42,445 nt of DNA, taken from Dehalococcoidia bacterium (lineage in GTDB: Bacteria; Chloroflexota; Dehalococcoidia; GIF9; AB-539-J10). A program made the position numbers and the translations under genes. This document shows, in pieces, positions 16,741 through 25,483 of this stretch. The stretch covers positions 1 to 42,445 of the forward strand of contig SKVJ01000029.1 in NCBI GenBank assembly GCA_007129495.1, given 5' to 3'. The notes beneath the pieces were generated by a model, which made no database searches, was not told where the DNA came from, and saw nothing but the letters and a program-made list of their open reading frames with translations. Position 1 is the stretch's first letter, and each line of letters opens with the position of its first letter.

Positions 16741-16752
16741 ATATACGTATAT
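16741..16752. promoter_or_regulatory. Palindrome ATATACGTATAT upstream of the GntR regulator
   Basis: A perfect 12-bp palindrome 46 bases before the proposed ATG of the regulator, in an AT-rich patch of an otherwise GC-rich region. Position and symmetry fit an autoregulatory operator of a dimeric GntR protein, but no second copy was seen upstream of other genes in the cluster. Confidence 0.35.
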
Positions 16753-16797
16753 GTTGTGCTGCAGAGCTACGACGAAGCGGAACCGGGGGTCTCAATT

Positions 16798-17535
16798 ATG
16801 ACGCAGTCGTCTGCCGGTCTGAATCCGATCCGAACGCCCGGAAAGTTCACGGATGCTGCGTACACAGCGATTCGTACAGGCATCCGCATGGGACGCATAC
16901 TTCCGGGAACCCGTTTGCACGAAGCCGATCTGGCGCTGCAGCTCGGTACAAGCAAAACGCCGGTAAGGGAGGCACTCGGCAGACTCATTGGCGATGGGCT
17001 GGCAGTCTCCACTTTTGGCGGTAAGTCAGCTGTGTATGTGCCCCGTCTCTCGCACAAGGAAATCATAGATCTGTACGAAGCGCGTGGGGTAATCGAACCA
17101 CCGCTCGCACGGATGGCGGCAGAGAAGGCGTCAGAAGCCGAAGTGGCCGTATTAGGAAGAATCCTCAGTGATTTCCAAGAGGGGTTGGAGGCCGATGACA
17201 TATATACCCTCATGGAGCTGGACAGTGAACTCCATGCAATGATTGCCTCTATCTCAGGCAATCGCGCCCTTGCGCAGAGCAGAGAGCGGCTCGACAATGC
17301 CATCGCTATCGCGAGGGTAACGTCGGTCCAGAACGCGCACTACGGGACATCCGCCCACGCTCTCAAGGAGCATTCTGAGATTTGCAGGGCTATTGCTGAG
17401 CACGACGGAGCGAGAGCTGAGCGACACATGGCACAGCACATCCGCAGGAGGCGGGATGACCTCATCGGGAAGTGGCCGCAGGCATCGGCTGAAGATGGTG
17501 CGGATGCCTGCGAAGAAGGCTGGGCGCAGAAATGA
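16798..17535 (+). CDS. GntR-family transcriptional regulator, FCD (FadR) subfamily
   Basis: Regulator of 245 residues. The N-terminal winged helix covers about 15-80: YTAIRTGIRMGRILPGTRLH, then ADLALQLGTSKTPVREALGRL, the canonical recognition helix. The C-terminal FCD domain has its metal/effector His and Asp/Glu (for example LYEARGVIEPPLARMA, MELDSELHAMIA, ALKEHSEICRAIAEHD). These regulators respond to organic acids. The open frame begins at GTG 16756, but ATG 16798 preceded by GGGGGT is more likely. It probably controls the RraA-like and/or the oxidoreductase genes around it. Confidence 0.88.
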   Translation: MTQSSAGLNPIRTPGKFTDAAYTAIRTGIRMGRILPGTRLHEADLALQLGTSKTPVREALGRLIGDGLAVSTFGGKSAVYVPRLSHKEIIDLYEARGVIEPPLARMAAEKASEAEVAVLGRILSDFQEGLEADDIYTLMELDSELHAMIASISGNRALAQSRERLDNAIAIARVTSVQNAHYGTSAHALKEHSEICRAIAEHDGARAERHMAQHIRRRRDDLIGKWPQASAEDGADACEEGWAQK

Positions 17536-17776
17536 TTTGGCATACAGGGAAGCATTGTTGGCGGCGTGTGACTGTGCAGGAGGCTGAAAGGTCGGACTAT
17601 GTCCACCCACACGTATCCGTGTCGGTGCCGGAACGTACGCGTCTGGCCGAGTCTCGGACGATTTCCGCTCTCTCCGTTGACATGCTTTGCGGACGGTTGT
17701 CATTCGGCTCGGATTCTTCATCTGCGTCACACCGCAGCCAAAGCGTGCCAGCGGTTCCAGATGGAGGACTCTCATT

Positions 17777-20284
17777 ATGACTGACACCATACGACAACTG
17801 TGTACTGCGAAGTCAGGGGAAACCGCTGTATTGCAGGGCAATATGGCCTTCGCGGTGGGTTGCGTTCGCGGGGGCATCAATGCAGCGGATGGTTATCCGG
17901 GCACACCCAGTACGGAGGTCATCGACAGGGCTTTGGCCCATGTGCAGGATCTCATCACAGTGGGCTGGTCTGTCAACGAGGCTATTGCTGCAGCGGTTGG
18001 GCATGGCCATACACTCGCTGGACGAGACTGCGTGGTCACTATGAAGATTCCCGGCTTGTATCAGGCAGCCGACGTGTTTACAAGCGGCGCATTATATACG
18101 CTCCCGCGGGGGGCGCTTGTCTACTACATAGCCAGCGATTTTGTTCCGAGTGCGACACAGCATACTATCGATCCTCGCTACCTGTACAAGAGTTGCTTTG
18201 TACCGGTCCTGGAACCCCGGAATCATCAGGAAATGCACGAAGCTGCCGCAATTGCGGTCGACATCGGACGCGCCCACAGAACCCAGGTCGTGATTATGGC
18301 GAGCGGTATTCTCTGTCACAGCGAGGGACTCGTCCGCATGATGGTGCCTCAGACACGCGAACCAGTGGAAGCGCCCTCAAACTATAAGCTGTTCAGTACG
18401 CTCCCGAACCTTGTCCGGGCCAGCTATGACCATACTGTCACAGAGCGTATGCCTGCCCTGGTTGAAATGGTGGAGAACAGCCCCCTGAACCTGTGGGTCA
18501 AAGGTTCGGGCAAGCTGGGCGTTGTCACCTATGGTGTTTGTGACATGTATGTGCGTGAGGTAAAGCAATCACTCGCCCCCGACATCGATATCCTGTCTTT
18601 GGCCTTCACCAATCCTCTACCGGTGGACCTCTTGAGTCGCTTCCACGAATCCATTGATGGTCCGGTCTTCGTGATTGAAGATGCCTACCGTTTCGTCCAG
18701 GAGAGCCTTGAACAGTCCGGCCTGAACGTGCATGGCAAGACACCGACGGATCCACTGACAGAGTGGACTCCGGCACTTGTTGCGGAACGACTCGGAATCG
18801 AATCGGCACACCCCCGCCACGACCTTCAGGTGGTGCCGCGGCCACCTGCCATCTGTCCCGGCTGCCCCTACCGCCTATTCGGAGAGGAGGTGGTCGCGAT
18901 GCGCAAGAAGGGGCTCATAGATGTGGTTTTTGGCGACATCGGCTGCTATACATTGCTGTACTTTCTTAACGCAGTGGATACCAGTCTCGCAATGGGGTCA
19001 GGTGAAGCGATGAGGCAGGGATTCGTGCTATCCCGTCCTGAAGAAGTGTCTCGCTGCCTTGCTGTCGTTGGTGACAGCACAGAGTGTCACACTGGCATGG
19101 CGGCCACCCGAAACGCTGTGTTTCGTAACGTAGCCGGCGTGAAGGTGATTATGGATAATTCATGGACCGCCATGACAGGCGGCCAGCCGTCGCCTACATC
19201 CCCGAGGAACCTTGCCGGCGAAGAGATTCTCTTCGACCTGCCAGGGACCATTGAGGCCCACGGCGCGAGGACACATGTTGTCGCTGCATATGACCGCAAA
19301 GCCGTTCAGAATGCGCTCATTACGGCTCTTGCGGATGCGCAAAGGGGAGTCTTCTCCACTGTCATTATTCGTGAAGGTCAATGCATCAAGAGGAGTGACG
19401 TCAGTACTCAGCGTGTGCTGGTGGACCCCGACGTATGCCGCAAGTGCGGCTTGTGTCTTATCTGCGCGGGCATCGAAAGAGGGCCTGAAGGAATTCCCGT
19501 AGTGAACCAGCTTTGCTCCGGATGTGGAGGACACACACCGTCATGCATGCAGATGTGCCCGTTCGACGTAATGAAGGTGGTTGATTTGAAGGACCTCGAG
19601 CGTTCGTCGACTCGTGACTATCCCGAGCCACCGCCGATCGATTTACTTCCTCCGCTGACAAAGCAGTCACTTCCCGTTCGCCTGTCTCTCGCCATTCGAG
19701 GTGTCGGAGGGCAGGGCAACCTGTTCTTTGGACGTGTACTCACACGGCTCGCATTCCTTGCCGGGTACGGCGACACCAACGTAGTGAAGGCTGAAACGCA
19801 CGGTATGGCCCAGATGGGGGGTCCGGTCATCAGCACGTTTGCCTGCGGTGAAGTAGTCAGCCCGCTATTGATGCCTGGTAGTGCCGATGTGCTTATCGCT
19901 CTGGAACAGAGCGAAGCCCTTCGGTCCGAATTCCTCGATATGCTGAAGCCGGACGGAACACTGCTGCTTGCGGCGACCAGGATTTTGCCTGAGGGACTGG
20001 CGGCTGACCAGTATCCTGACGATGCACAGATGGAAGAGATCCTGGAGTCTTATCACGTGGTTCGGGTGGATGTCCTCGGCCGGGCACTTGCGCTTGGGGA
20101 TTCGTCAGGCAGGATGGCCAACGTGGTCATGCTTGGCCTGCTCAGCACGCTGCACCCATTCGATGTCTTCCCTGTGGAGTTGTGGTACGAGGCGCTTAGA
20201 TCGGTGAACCCACGCTGTGTCATCTGGTCGGCAAACTATGCCGCGTTCAGTGCCGGTAGAGACATGGCATCCAGCGTGAGTTGA
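17777..20284 (+). CDS. Fused indolepyruvate-type ferredoxin oxidoreductase (alpha-beta fusion)
   Basis: Thiamine-diphosphate 2-oxoacid:ferredoxin oxidoreductase of 835 residues. It oxidatively decarboxylates 2-oxoacids, typically arylpyruvates, to acyl-CoA while reducing ferredoxin. Domain order: pyrimidine-binding and transketolase C-like domains (1-370); PPAICPGCPY; TPP-binding domain around 390-530 with VVGDSTECHTG and DNSWTAMTGG; a segment with eight Cys (CRKCGLCLIC and LCSGCGGHTPSCMQMCP) for two FeS clusters; and from about 635 the gamma/IorB domain (AIRGVGGQGNLFFGR, KAETHGMAQMGGP). IorA and IorB are usually separate genes, so this is a one-chain version. ATG at 17777 follows GGAGG and skips 30 codons of open frame. 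It lies directly before an acyl-CoA synthetase, a classic pair for ATP gain from amino-acid fermentation. Substrate is inferred from the family. Confidence 0.9.
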   Translation: MTDTIRQLCTAKSGETAVLQGNMAFAVGCVRGGINAADGYPGTPSTEVIDRALAHVQDLITVGWSVNEAIAAAVGHGHTLAGRDCVVTMKIPGLYQAADVFTSGALYTLPRGALVYYIASDFVPSATQHTIDPRYLYKSCFVPVLEPRNHQEMHEAAAIAVDIGRAHRTQVVIMASGILCHSEGLVRMMVPQTREPVEAPSNYKLFSTLPNLVRASYDHTVTERMPALVEMVENSPLNLWVKGSGKLGVVTYGVCDMYVREVKQSLAPDIDILSLAFTNPLPVDLLSRFHESIDGPVFVIEDAYRFVQESLEQSGLNVHGKTPTDPLTEWTPALVAERLGIESAHPRHDLQVVPRPPAICPGCPYRLFGEEVVAMRKKGLIDVVFGDIGCYTLLYFLNAVDTSLAMGSGEAMRQGFVLSRPEEVSRCLAVVGDSTECHTGMAATRNAVFRNVAGVKVIMDNSWTAMTGGQPSPTSPRNLAGEEILFDLPGTIEAHGARTHVVAAYDRKAVQNALITALADAQRGVFSTVIIREGQCIKRSDVSTQRVLVDPDVCRKCGLCLICAGIERGPEGIPVVNQLCSGCGGHTPSCMQMCPFDVMKVVDLKDLERSSTRDYPEPPPIDLLPPLTKQSLPVRLSLAIRGVGGQGNLFFGRVLTRLAFLAGYGDTNVVKAETHGMAQMGGPVISTFACGEVVSPLLMPGSADVLIALEQSEALRSEFLDMLKPDGTLLLAATRILPEGLAADQYPDDAQMEEILESYHVVRVDVLGRALALGDSSGRMANVVMLGLLSTLHPFDVFPVELWYEALRSVNPRCVIWSANYAAFSAGRDMASSVS

Positions 20285-20298
20285 GTGCGCCAGTCAGG

Positions 20299-20331
20299 GA
20301 TTCCCCAAGGCTCCATATGGGCGGGGGAATC
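20299..20331 (+). promoter_or_regulatory. Hairpin between oxidoreductase and acyl-CoA synthetase genes
   Basis: GATTCCCC (20299-20306) pairs perfectly with GGGGAATC (20324-20331), and the loop contains the palindrome CCATATGG. No T-tract follows. It may be an mRNA processing or attenuation element inside a two-gene operon. Confidence 0.3.
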
Positions 20332-20358
20332 ATGGCCTTCCCGTCTACGAGGTGACGT

Positions 20359-22422
20359 ATGAGCACCAAGGCAACTCTCAAGAGCCTGCTCGACCCTGCC
20401 AGCCTTGTGGTGGTAGGAGCGAGCGAAGACATCACCAAGCCTGGCGGAAAGCTGGTGCGCAATATCCTGACGCGTGGCTATACAGGTAGGCTACTTCTCG
20501 TAAATCCGAAAGCAAGCGAGGTGCAGGGTGTCCGGGCATATGCGACGATCGACGCACTGCCGACCGTCCCTGAACTGGCTTTCATCGCTATTCCTTCCAA
20601 GCAGGTTCGTTCGGCACTCGTCGAACTGGCGCGGAAAGGAGTTCAAGCTGTCGTTGTCCTGAGTGCCGGATTTGGCGAAATGAGTGCTGAAGGCAAGCTG
20701 GAAGAGCAACGGCTTGCCGATATAGCCGATGCTCACGGTGTGCTTCTTATCGGCCCCAATTGTTCCGGCATCGTCTCACACGCGCATGCAAGTAAGTTCA
20801 GTGGCTTACCTCCGGAGAGTCATAAAGGGGGCATCGATTTCCTCAGTGGGTCGGGTGCCACAGTGGACTTTCTCTACGAGTTGGCAACGCAGCGAGGTCT
20901 GAGGTTCAATTCTCTGCTCAACGTGGGTAACTCCGCTCAGACCGGCGTAACCGACCTTCTCCGACTGTATGACGAGGCCCCTGATTCAGACGCTGCCGGC
21001 ATCAAACTGCTCTATGTGGAGGTATTAACCCGACCTCAGGAATTCCTGCATCATTCACGCAGCCTTAGCCTCAAAGGGTGCTTGCTCGCTGGTATCAAGT
21101 CGGGTGCAACCGAAGCGGGCAGTCGGGCCGCAGCCAGTCACACCGGCGCCATGGCGACCAATGATACTGCGGTGCAGGCACTGTTCGACAAGGCAGGCAT
21201 CATCCGGGTGCGGTCGCGGCCCGATCTGGTGGATGTTGCCACAGCGCTTACGTGTGCCAGGGGCAAGCTGGATGGACGGCGGATCGCGATTGTCAGCGAT
21301 GCCGGAGGACCTGCCGTAGTGCTCGCTGACGAGCTGAACCGGCTGGGGTTTGTGGTACCTCCATTCATGCCCGTTACAAGGAAACGCATATCAGAGGCGC
21401 TACCGCCTGGCGCCGCTGCCGGAAATCCTGTCGACTGCCTGCCGACGCGCAACGGCGAGACTATTGGCAATGTGCTGCGCATCATCGCGGAAGAGGAGCA
21501 GAACAACATCCATTACATCCTCTTCATTGATGGTGACTCAGGTCTGGCAGACAACTGGGAAATATGCAAGGCTGTTATGCACGCCCAGGACGAGGACAAC
21601 GTTCCAATATTTCCGTGCTTTCTCTCACCTATATCGGCTGGAGATGCGCTCTCACGATTCCGGCAGGCAGGGCGCTGCTACTTCGAGGACGAGGTGGCAA
21701 TGGCACGTGCACTCGGTAAGGTGGTGAACCGTCCGGTTGTTACGACAGCCGCGCTAAGCGCAGGTGGCTATTCGCGCGAACGTATCGCCTCTTTGCTTGC
21801 CGGGCGAACCGGTCCACTCTCACCTTGCGTGACGTCGCAAATACTGCAGGCTGCGGGTATTCCGGTGCTCTGTCAGTCGGAACTGACGGACAGAGATGCA
21901 TTGAATACAGTAACAATGCCCTTTCCATGGGTTATGAAGGTGGTCGGGCCATTGCACAAGAGCGATGTTGGTGGCGTACTGCTTGGTATCGGAAGCATTC
22001 AGGAGGCACATCGCGCATGGGATGCGCTGTTGCGCATTCCGGGAGCAACCGGCTGTGTAGTTCAGGAGATGGTGCAGGGCCCGGAGGTTATCATCGGCGC
22101 TAATCGAGAGGAAGGCTACGGCCATCTTGTTGCCTGTGGATTGGGTGGCATCTACACGGAAGTACTGAAAGATGTGCGGTTCCGTCTTGCGCCGCTCTCT
22201 CCGGTTGAGGCTGAGGAGATGATTCGCACGATCCGGGCGTTTCCCATCATCAACGGTGTCCGCGGGCAGCAAGGCATGAGTGTGAAGGCGCTGGTGGATA
22301 TTCTGGTTCGCGTTGCCCTGCTGGTAACCGATTTCCCGTTGATCAGTGAGATGGATCTCAATCCTGTGAAAGGGCACGGAGCAGAGCTTCGCACTGTAGA
22401 TGCGCGCATTCTCGTAGACTAG
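20359..22422 (+). CDS. ADP-forming acyl-CoA synthetase, alpha-beta fusion
   Basis: Converts acyl-CoA + ADP + phosphate to acid + CoA + ATP. The 687 residues contain the alpha part first: CoA-binding Rossmann domain (LDPASLVVVGASEDITKPGG), then two ligase-CoA domains with GPNCSGIV and the phosphorylated His261 in ASHTGAMA. The beta ATP-grasp part begins near 480 and has MKVVGPLHKSDVGGVLLGI and QEMVQGPEVIIGANREEGYG. This is the usual layout of acetyl-CoA synthetase (ADP-forming) I/II fusions. Placed 75 bases after the oxidoreductase, it would harvest ATP from the acyl-CoA made there. It is related to Pat-type acetyltransferases, but no GNAT domain is attached, so the synthetase function is favoured. 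Confidence 0.92.
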   Translation: MSTKATLKSLLDPASLVVVGASEDITKPGGKLVRNILTRGYTGRLLLVNPKASEVQGVRAYATIDALPTVPELAFIAIPSKQVRSALVELARKGVQAVVVLSAGFGEMSAEGKLEEQRLADIADAHGVLLIGPNCSGIVSHAHASKFSGLPPESHKGGIDFLSGSGATVDFLYELATQRGLRFNSLLNVGNSAQTGVTDLLRLYDEAPDSDAAGIKLLYVEVLTRPQEFLHHSRSLSLKGCLLAGIKSGATEAGSRAAASHTGAMATNDTAVQALFDKAGIIRVRSRPDLVDVATALTCARGKLDGRRIAIVSDAGGPAVVLADELNRLGFVVPPFMPVTRKRISEALPPGAAAGNPVDCLPTRNGETIGNVLRIIAEEEQNNIHYILFIDGDSGLADNWEICKAVMHAQDEDNVPIFPCFLSPISAGDALSRFRQAGRCYFEDEVAMARALGKVVNRPVVTTAALSAGGYSRERIASLLAGRTGPLSPCVTSQILQAAGIPVLCQSELTDRDALNTVTMPFPWVMKVVGPLHKSDVGGVLLGIGSIQEAHRAWDALLRIPGATGCVVQEMVQGPEVIIGANREEGYGHLVACGLGGIYTEVLKDVRFRLAPLSPVEAEEMIRTIRAFPIINGVRGQQGMSVKALVDILVRVALLVTDFPLISEMDLNPVKGHGAELRTVDARILVD

Positions 22423-22641
22423 TGTTACTCCTTGGATTCCTGCCAAGCTATTCGTATCCCCTGAGACCTGCCGGTCTTCTTGAGAAACCGCTATCTCAAG
22501 TTCTCAATGAATGTTGTTCACCAGTGTCGGGCCCAAGTCGAGATTTGGACTGTGTTCGCCACACCACATGTGCTGTGGTATGCTGCCATATGCACGACCT
22601 CGTTGATTCCGAGCGGTTGTGCTCGTGGAAGGAGGGGCGAT

Positions 22642-22902
22642 ATGGTTGATGAAAGGGAGAGGTTGCCTGAGCGGGCTGTGCCTGGAGATCATACTGAGAA
22701 CCTGGCGGAACTACAGAAGAGTGTCGAGGAAGGACTGATGGCAGAGAAACGACTGGAAGATGGCGGCTTTGCCCCATGGGATATCGAGAGGTTGCGTGAA
22801 CTGGCCTCCAGAGGTCGGGAGGCTCAACATATACTGAAGCAACACGGCCATGAGCCGAGCCTTCCCGAGGAAGCAGCGCCTGACGACTTAACCGGGGATT
22901 AG
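22642..22902 (+). CDS. Small acidic hypothetical protein
   Basis: Protein of 86 residues, highly charged and rich in Glu, Asp and Leu, with predicted helices (ENLAELQKSVEEGLMAEKRL, DIERLRELASRGREAQHILK) that could pair as a helical hairpin. No Cys and no known domain. The ATG at 22642 has an excellent GGAAGGAGGGG site, which supports it as a real gene. It lies in the same direction between the acyl-CoA synthetase and the dehydrogenase. Confidence 0.55.
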   Translation: MVDERERLPERAVPGDHTENLAELQKSVEEGLMAEKRLEDGGFAPWDIERLRELASRGREAQHILKQHGHEPSLPEEAAPDDLTGD

Positions 22903-23024
22903 AGGTGGTCAATCTGTACTGTCACGATGTGACTCAGCCGTTTAGATGCGTACAGGGTGAGGTGAGGGAGCGAAGGACGGTTCCGGGTTGCGTGTGACGT
23001 ACCGCAGTATTGTGTGGAGTGAAT

Positions 23025-24065
23025 ATGGGATTTCTTGTGGTATTGCCGATGGCGGTAGTGCATGAGGCGGCCAAGTATCCCCGTAAGTTTGCCGAAGAAG
23101 GGATTGACTTTGCAGGCCGGTTGTGCGCTACAGAGGAAGATGTTATCGAACTCGCGCGCGGAGCGGATGCGATTATTGTTGAAGGAAGTCAACGCCCCAT
23201 AACGCGAAAGATCATCGAAAGCCTTGAGCAGTGCCGCATAATCAGCGGAACTCAGATAGGCTACGATAGCATCGACACGGTAGCTGCCTCCGAACGCGGC
23301 ATTCTTGTCACGAACGTTCCAGGCTACTGCGTTGAGGAAGTGTCCGACCATGTTATGGCGCTGTTACTCGCGTGTTCCAGGCGGATCATTGCGCTGAACC
23401 GTGCGGTAAAGGATGGTGGGTGGGGGTTTGGGCCACAATCCTCCGAGATCAAAGAAGTTATCCGTCCTGCCATAGGAAGACTGCGGGACCGGACGCTTGG
23501 GCTGTTCGGATTTGGAGCTATAGCCCGAGTTCTTGTGCCAAAGGCCAAGGGTTTCGGAATGAGGATTATTACCTGCGATCCATTTGTGGACGAGTCAGTG
23601 GCTTCTGAAAAGGGAGTGGAACTGGTGGACTGGGCAACACTCCTGGAGCAATCAGACTTCCTCTCCATTCATGCGTCTTACTCCACTGAGACAAAGCACG
23701 TGTTCAATCGTGAGGCATTCAGCGCGATGAAACACACCGCGTGCCTCATCAATACCGCGAGGGGCGGATTCGTTGATGAGGAAGCCCTTCACGAGGCCCT
23801 CAGCACAGGCAGTCTGTCTGTGGCAGCATTGGACGTCCTTAATGATGAACCCCCAAATGGCAATCCATTGTTGTCCTTGGATAACGTCATTTGTACGGGC
23901 CATTATGCCTTCTTCTCTCCGGAGTCATTCGAAGAACAATGGCGACGTCCCTCAGAGGAAGTATCCCGTGTACTGCACGGGGCCTGGCCGGTCGCGCTGG
24001 TTAATCCGGAGGCGAAGGAGAAGTATGTGCTGCAATGGGGTGAGATGTGTGACCCACAGGCATAG
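23025..24065 (+). CDS. D-isomer-specific 2-hydroxyacid dehydrogenase
   Basis: NAD(P)-dependent reductase/dehydrogenase of 346 residues interconverting 2-oxoacids and D-2-hydroxyacids. The NAD domain starts at about 150 with LGLFGFGAIAR (a G-x-G-x-x-A version of the loop) and an acidic residue after the second strand (ITCDPF), favouring NAD. The catalytic triad is visible: Arg in INTARGGFVDEEAL, Glu in NDEPP, and His in CTGHYAFFSP. The proposed ATG 23025 has GGAG upstream. Given the indolepyruvate-type oxidoreductase nearby, aryl- or branched-chain pyruvates are plausible substrates, but phosphoglycerate-type substrates cannot be excluded. Confidence 0.87.
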   Translation: MGFLVVLPMAVVHEAAKYPRKFAEEGIDFAGRLCATEEDVIELARGADAIIVEGSQRPITRKIIESLEQCRIISGTQIGYDSIDTVAASERGILVTNVPGYCVEEVSDHVMALLLACSRRIIALNRAVKDGGWGFGPQSSEIKEVIRPAIGRLRDRTLGLFGFGAIARVLVPKAKGFGMRIITCDPFVDESVASEKGVELVDWATLLEQSDFLSIHASYSTETKHVFNREAFSAMKHTACLINTARGGFVDEEALHEALSTGSLSVAALDVLNDEPPNGNPLLSLDNVICTGHYAFFSPESFEEQWRRPSEEVSRVLHGAWPVALVNPEAKEKYVLQWGEMCDPQA

Positions 24066-24288
24066 GTAATGGTGCTTGTAGCTCCACGATAGATCGGCAT
24101 GCTAAGGGTTGTGCGTCCGACGATGCGCCCGGAATCACAGACATCTTGTGAATGGATTATTCGCATTGAAAGAGCACCGTTGTGCTTGTCGGGATGTCGG
24201 GCAACATGGCATTCTTCTGTGAGGGGCTTGTTCCAGGATGGATACCGGAGGCGATGATCGCAGGCGCGAGTGATGGAGGTGCGGGTTC

Positions 24289-25071
24289 ATGGAAATCACA
24301 GAATTAGGGGCCGAACTCAGGCGAACTGTCGAAGAGATTGCTGAAGTATCGCTGTATATCTGGGAGAGCGGCTGGTCTGCCTCCACCGGTGGCAATCTGT
24401 CTCTCGATGTCACTGATCTGATGACTTCCGAGCAGCTCGAATCGTCCCAGGCACCGGACATTCCTCTGCCGGTGGTAGTGCCGGAGCTGGCGGGACGCAC
24501 CATGTTCGTCACCGTGAGTGAATCACGTTTCCGCGATGTGCCCAGGTGGCCGGAACGGACATTGATGCTGATGCAAGTCTCAGCCAGCGGACATCATTAC
24601 CGTGTGTTGTGGGGAGGCCAAGGGGCGGGAAATCCAACTATAGAACTTATTCCTCATCTCAAGATTCACGGCTATTTCCAGGCACGCGCCCTACCGCACA
24701 GAGCGGTGCTCCATACTCATCCCCAGCATCTTATTGCGATGACGCACCTTCCGGAGTACCGGAACCCCGACTTCATTCGTGTATTGCAGACATCTCAGAC
24801 GACGGCCAAGGTCTTCCTTAGAGAGGGTGTAGGCATGACGGGATTCATGTCGATGGGGAGCGAGCAACTGGCCGAGCGCACTGTGGACCTTTTGCGGGGA
24901 CGCAGGGCTGTCATCTGGGAGCGCCACGGGTGTGTCGCTATCGGTGCGGATGTGTTCGAGGCATTTGATGTCACGGATGTATTGGAGAAGGCGGCACAGG
25001 TCTTTCTGCTGTGTGTGACCACAGGCTATGAGCCGAAGCGCATGACTCCGGATGAGGTTGCGATGCTGTGA
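24289..25071 (+). CDS. Class II aldolase / rhamnulose-1-phosphate aldolase-like protein
   Basis: Zinc-dependent class II aldolase/adducin-family protein of 260 residues, closest by pattern to RhaD. The phosphate loop STGGNLSLDV is at about 32, the catalytic Glu is in PTIELIPHLKIH, and the zinc His are in LHTHPQHLIAMTHLPEY and ERHGCVAIG. RhaD splits rhamnulose-1-phosphate to dihydroxyacetone phosphate and lactaldehyde. No rhamnose kinase or isomerase is nearby, so the sugar is uncertain. GGAGGTG precedes the ATG. It may belong to the upstream metabolic cluster, though 223 bases separate it from the dehydrogenase. Confidence 0.85.
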   Translation: MEITELGAELRRTVEEIAEVSLYIWESGWSASTGGNLSLDVTDLMTSEQLESSQAPDIPLPVVVPELAGRTMFVTVSESRFRDVPRWPERTLMLMQVSASGHHYRVLWGGQGAGNPTIELIPHLKIHGYFQARALPHRAVLHTHPQHLIAMTHLPEYRNPDFIRVLQTSQTTAKVFLREGVGMTGFMSMGSEQLAERTVDLLRGRRAVIWERHGCVAIGADVFEAFDVTDVLEKAAQVFLLCVTTGYEPKRMTPDEVAML

Positions 25072-25305
25072 GGGACATGTCTGGACATCTGTTGGGTTTT
25101 TCTGATAGGGGATGGCAAATGACTTATGCCTCCGTCCCATGAAACTGCCACCGAATGTGAGTATGGCACAAGCGATCGTTCCGGCGGCTAAGTTTGCAAC
25201 CAGGTCGTACAACTTGCCCGGATGATTCCCCTCGCAGTCGAGAACCTCCTGATCGATAAGTCGCCTGACGGCCCGGGCAATGTACTATCCATTCTGCCTC
25301 ATCAT
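25072..25305 (-). pseudogene. Possible decayed small gene with an in-frame TAG
   Basis: On the minus strand a good site (GGGAGG) precedes ATG at 25305. The frame reads MMRQNG, then TAG at 25287-25285, and then continues in the same frame with protein-like sequence (YIARAVRRLIDQEVLDCEG, then LYDLVANLAAGTIACAILTF, a hydrophobic segment). No stop follows before the antisense of the aldolase gene, so the 3' end is lost. It is probably a remnant of a small membrane protein gene. Nothing else is seen between 25305 and 25483 beyond the DUF3096 leader. Confidence 0.3.
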
Positions 25306-25483
25306 TCCTCCCTGTGGTAATTGCCCGGACGAGACAATATCGGGTGTTCGTCTCGACGCCAGGGTTCAGGGCATTGTGGTGCCGACACCTGCCAGCACGG
25401 GCTGAGGTAACGAATCCCATTTGCAGCTTGATTTTTTTCTTCTACTGTGCAAATCTGTCATCACTGTTGTAGGGGAGGTGTGT

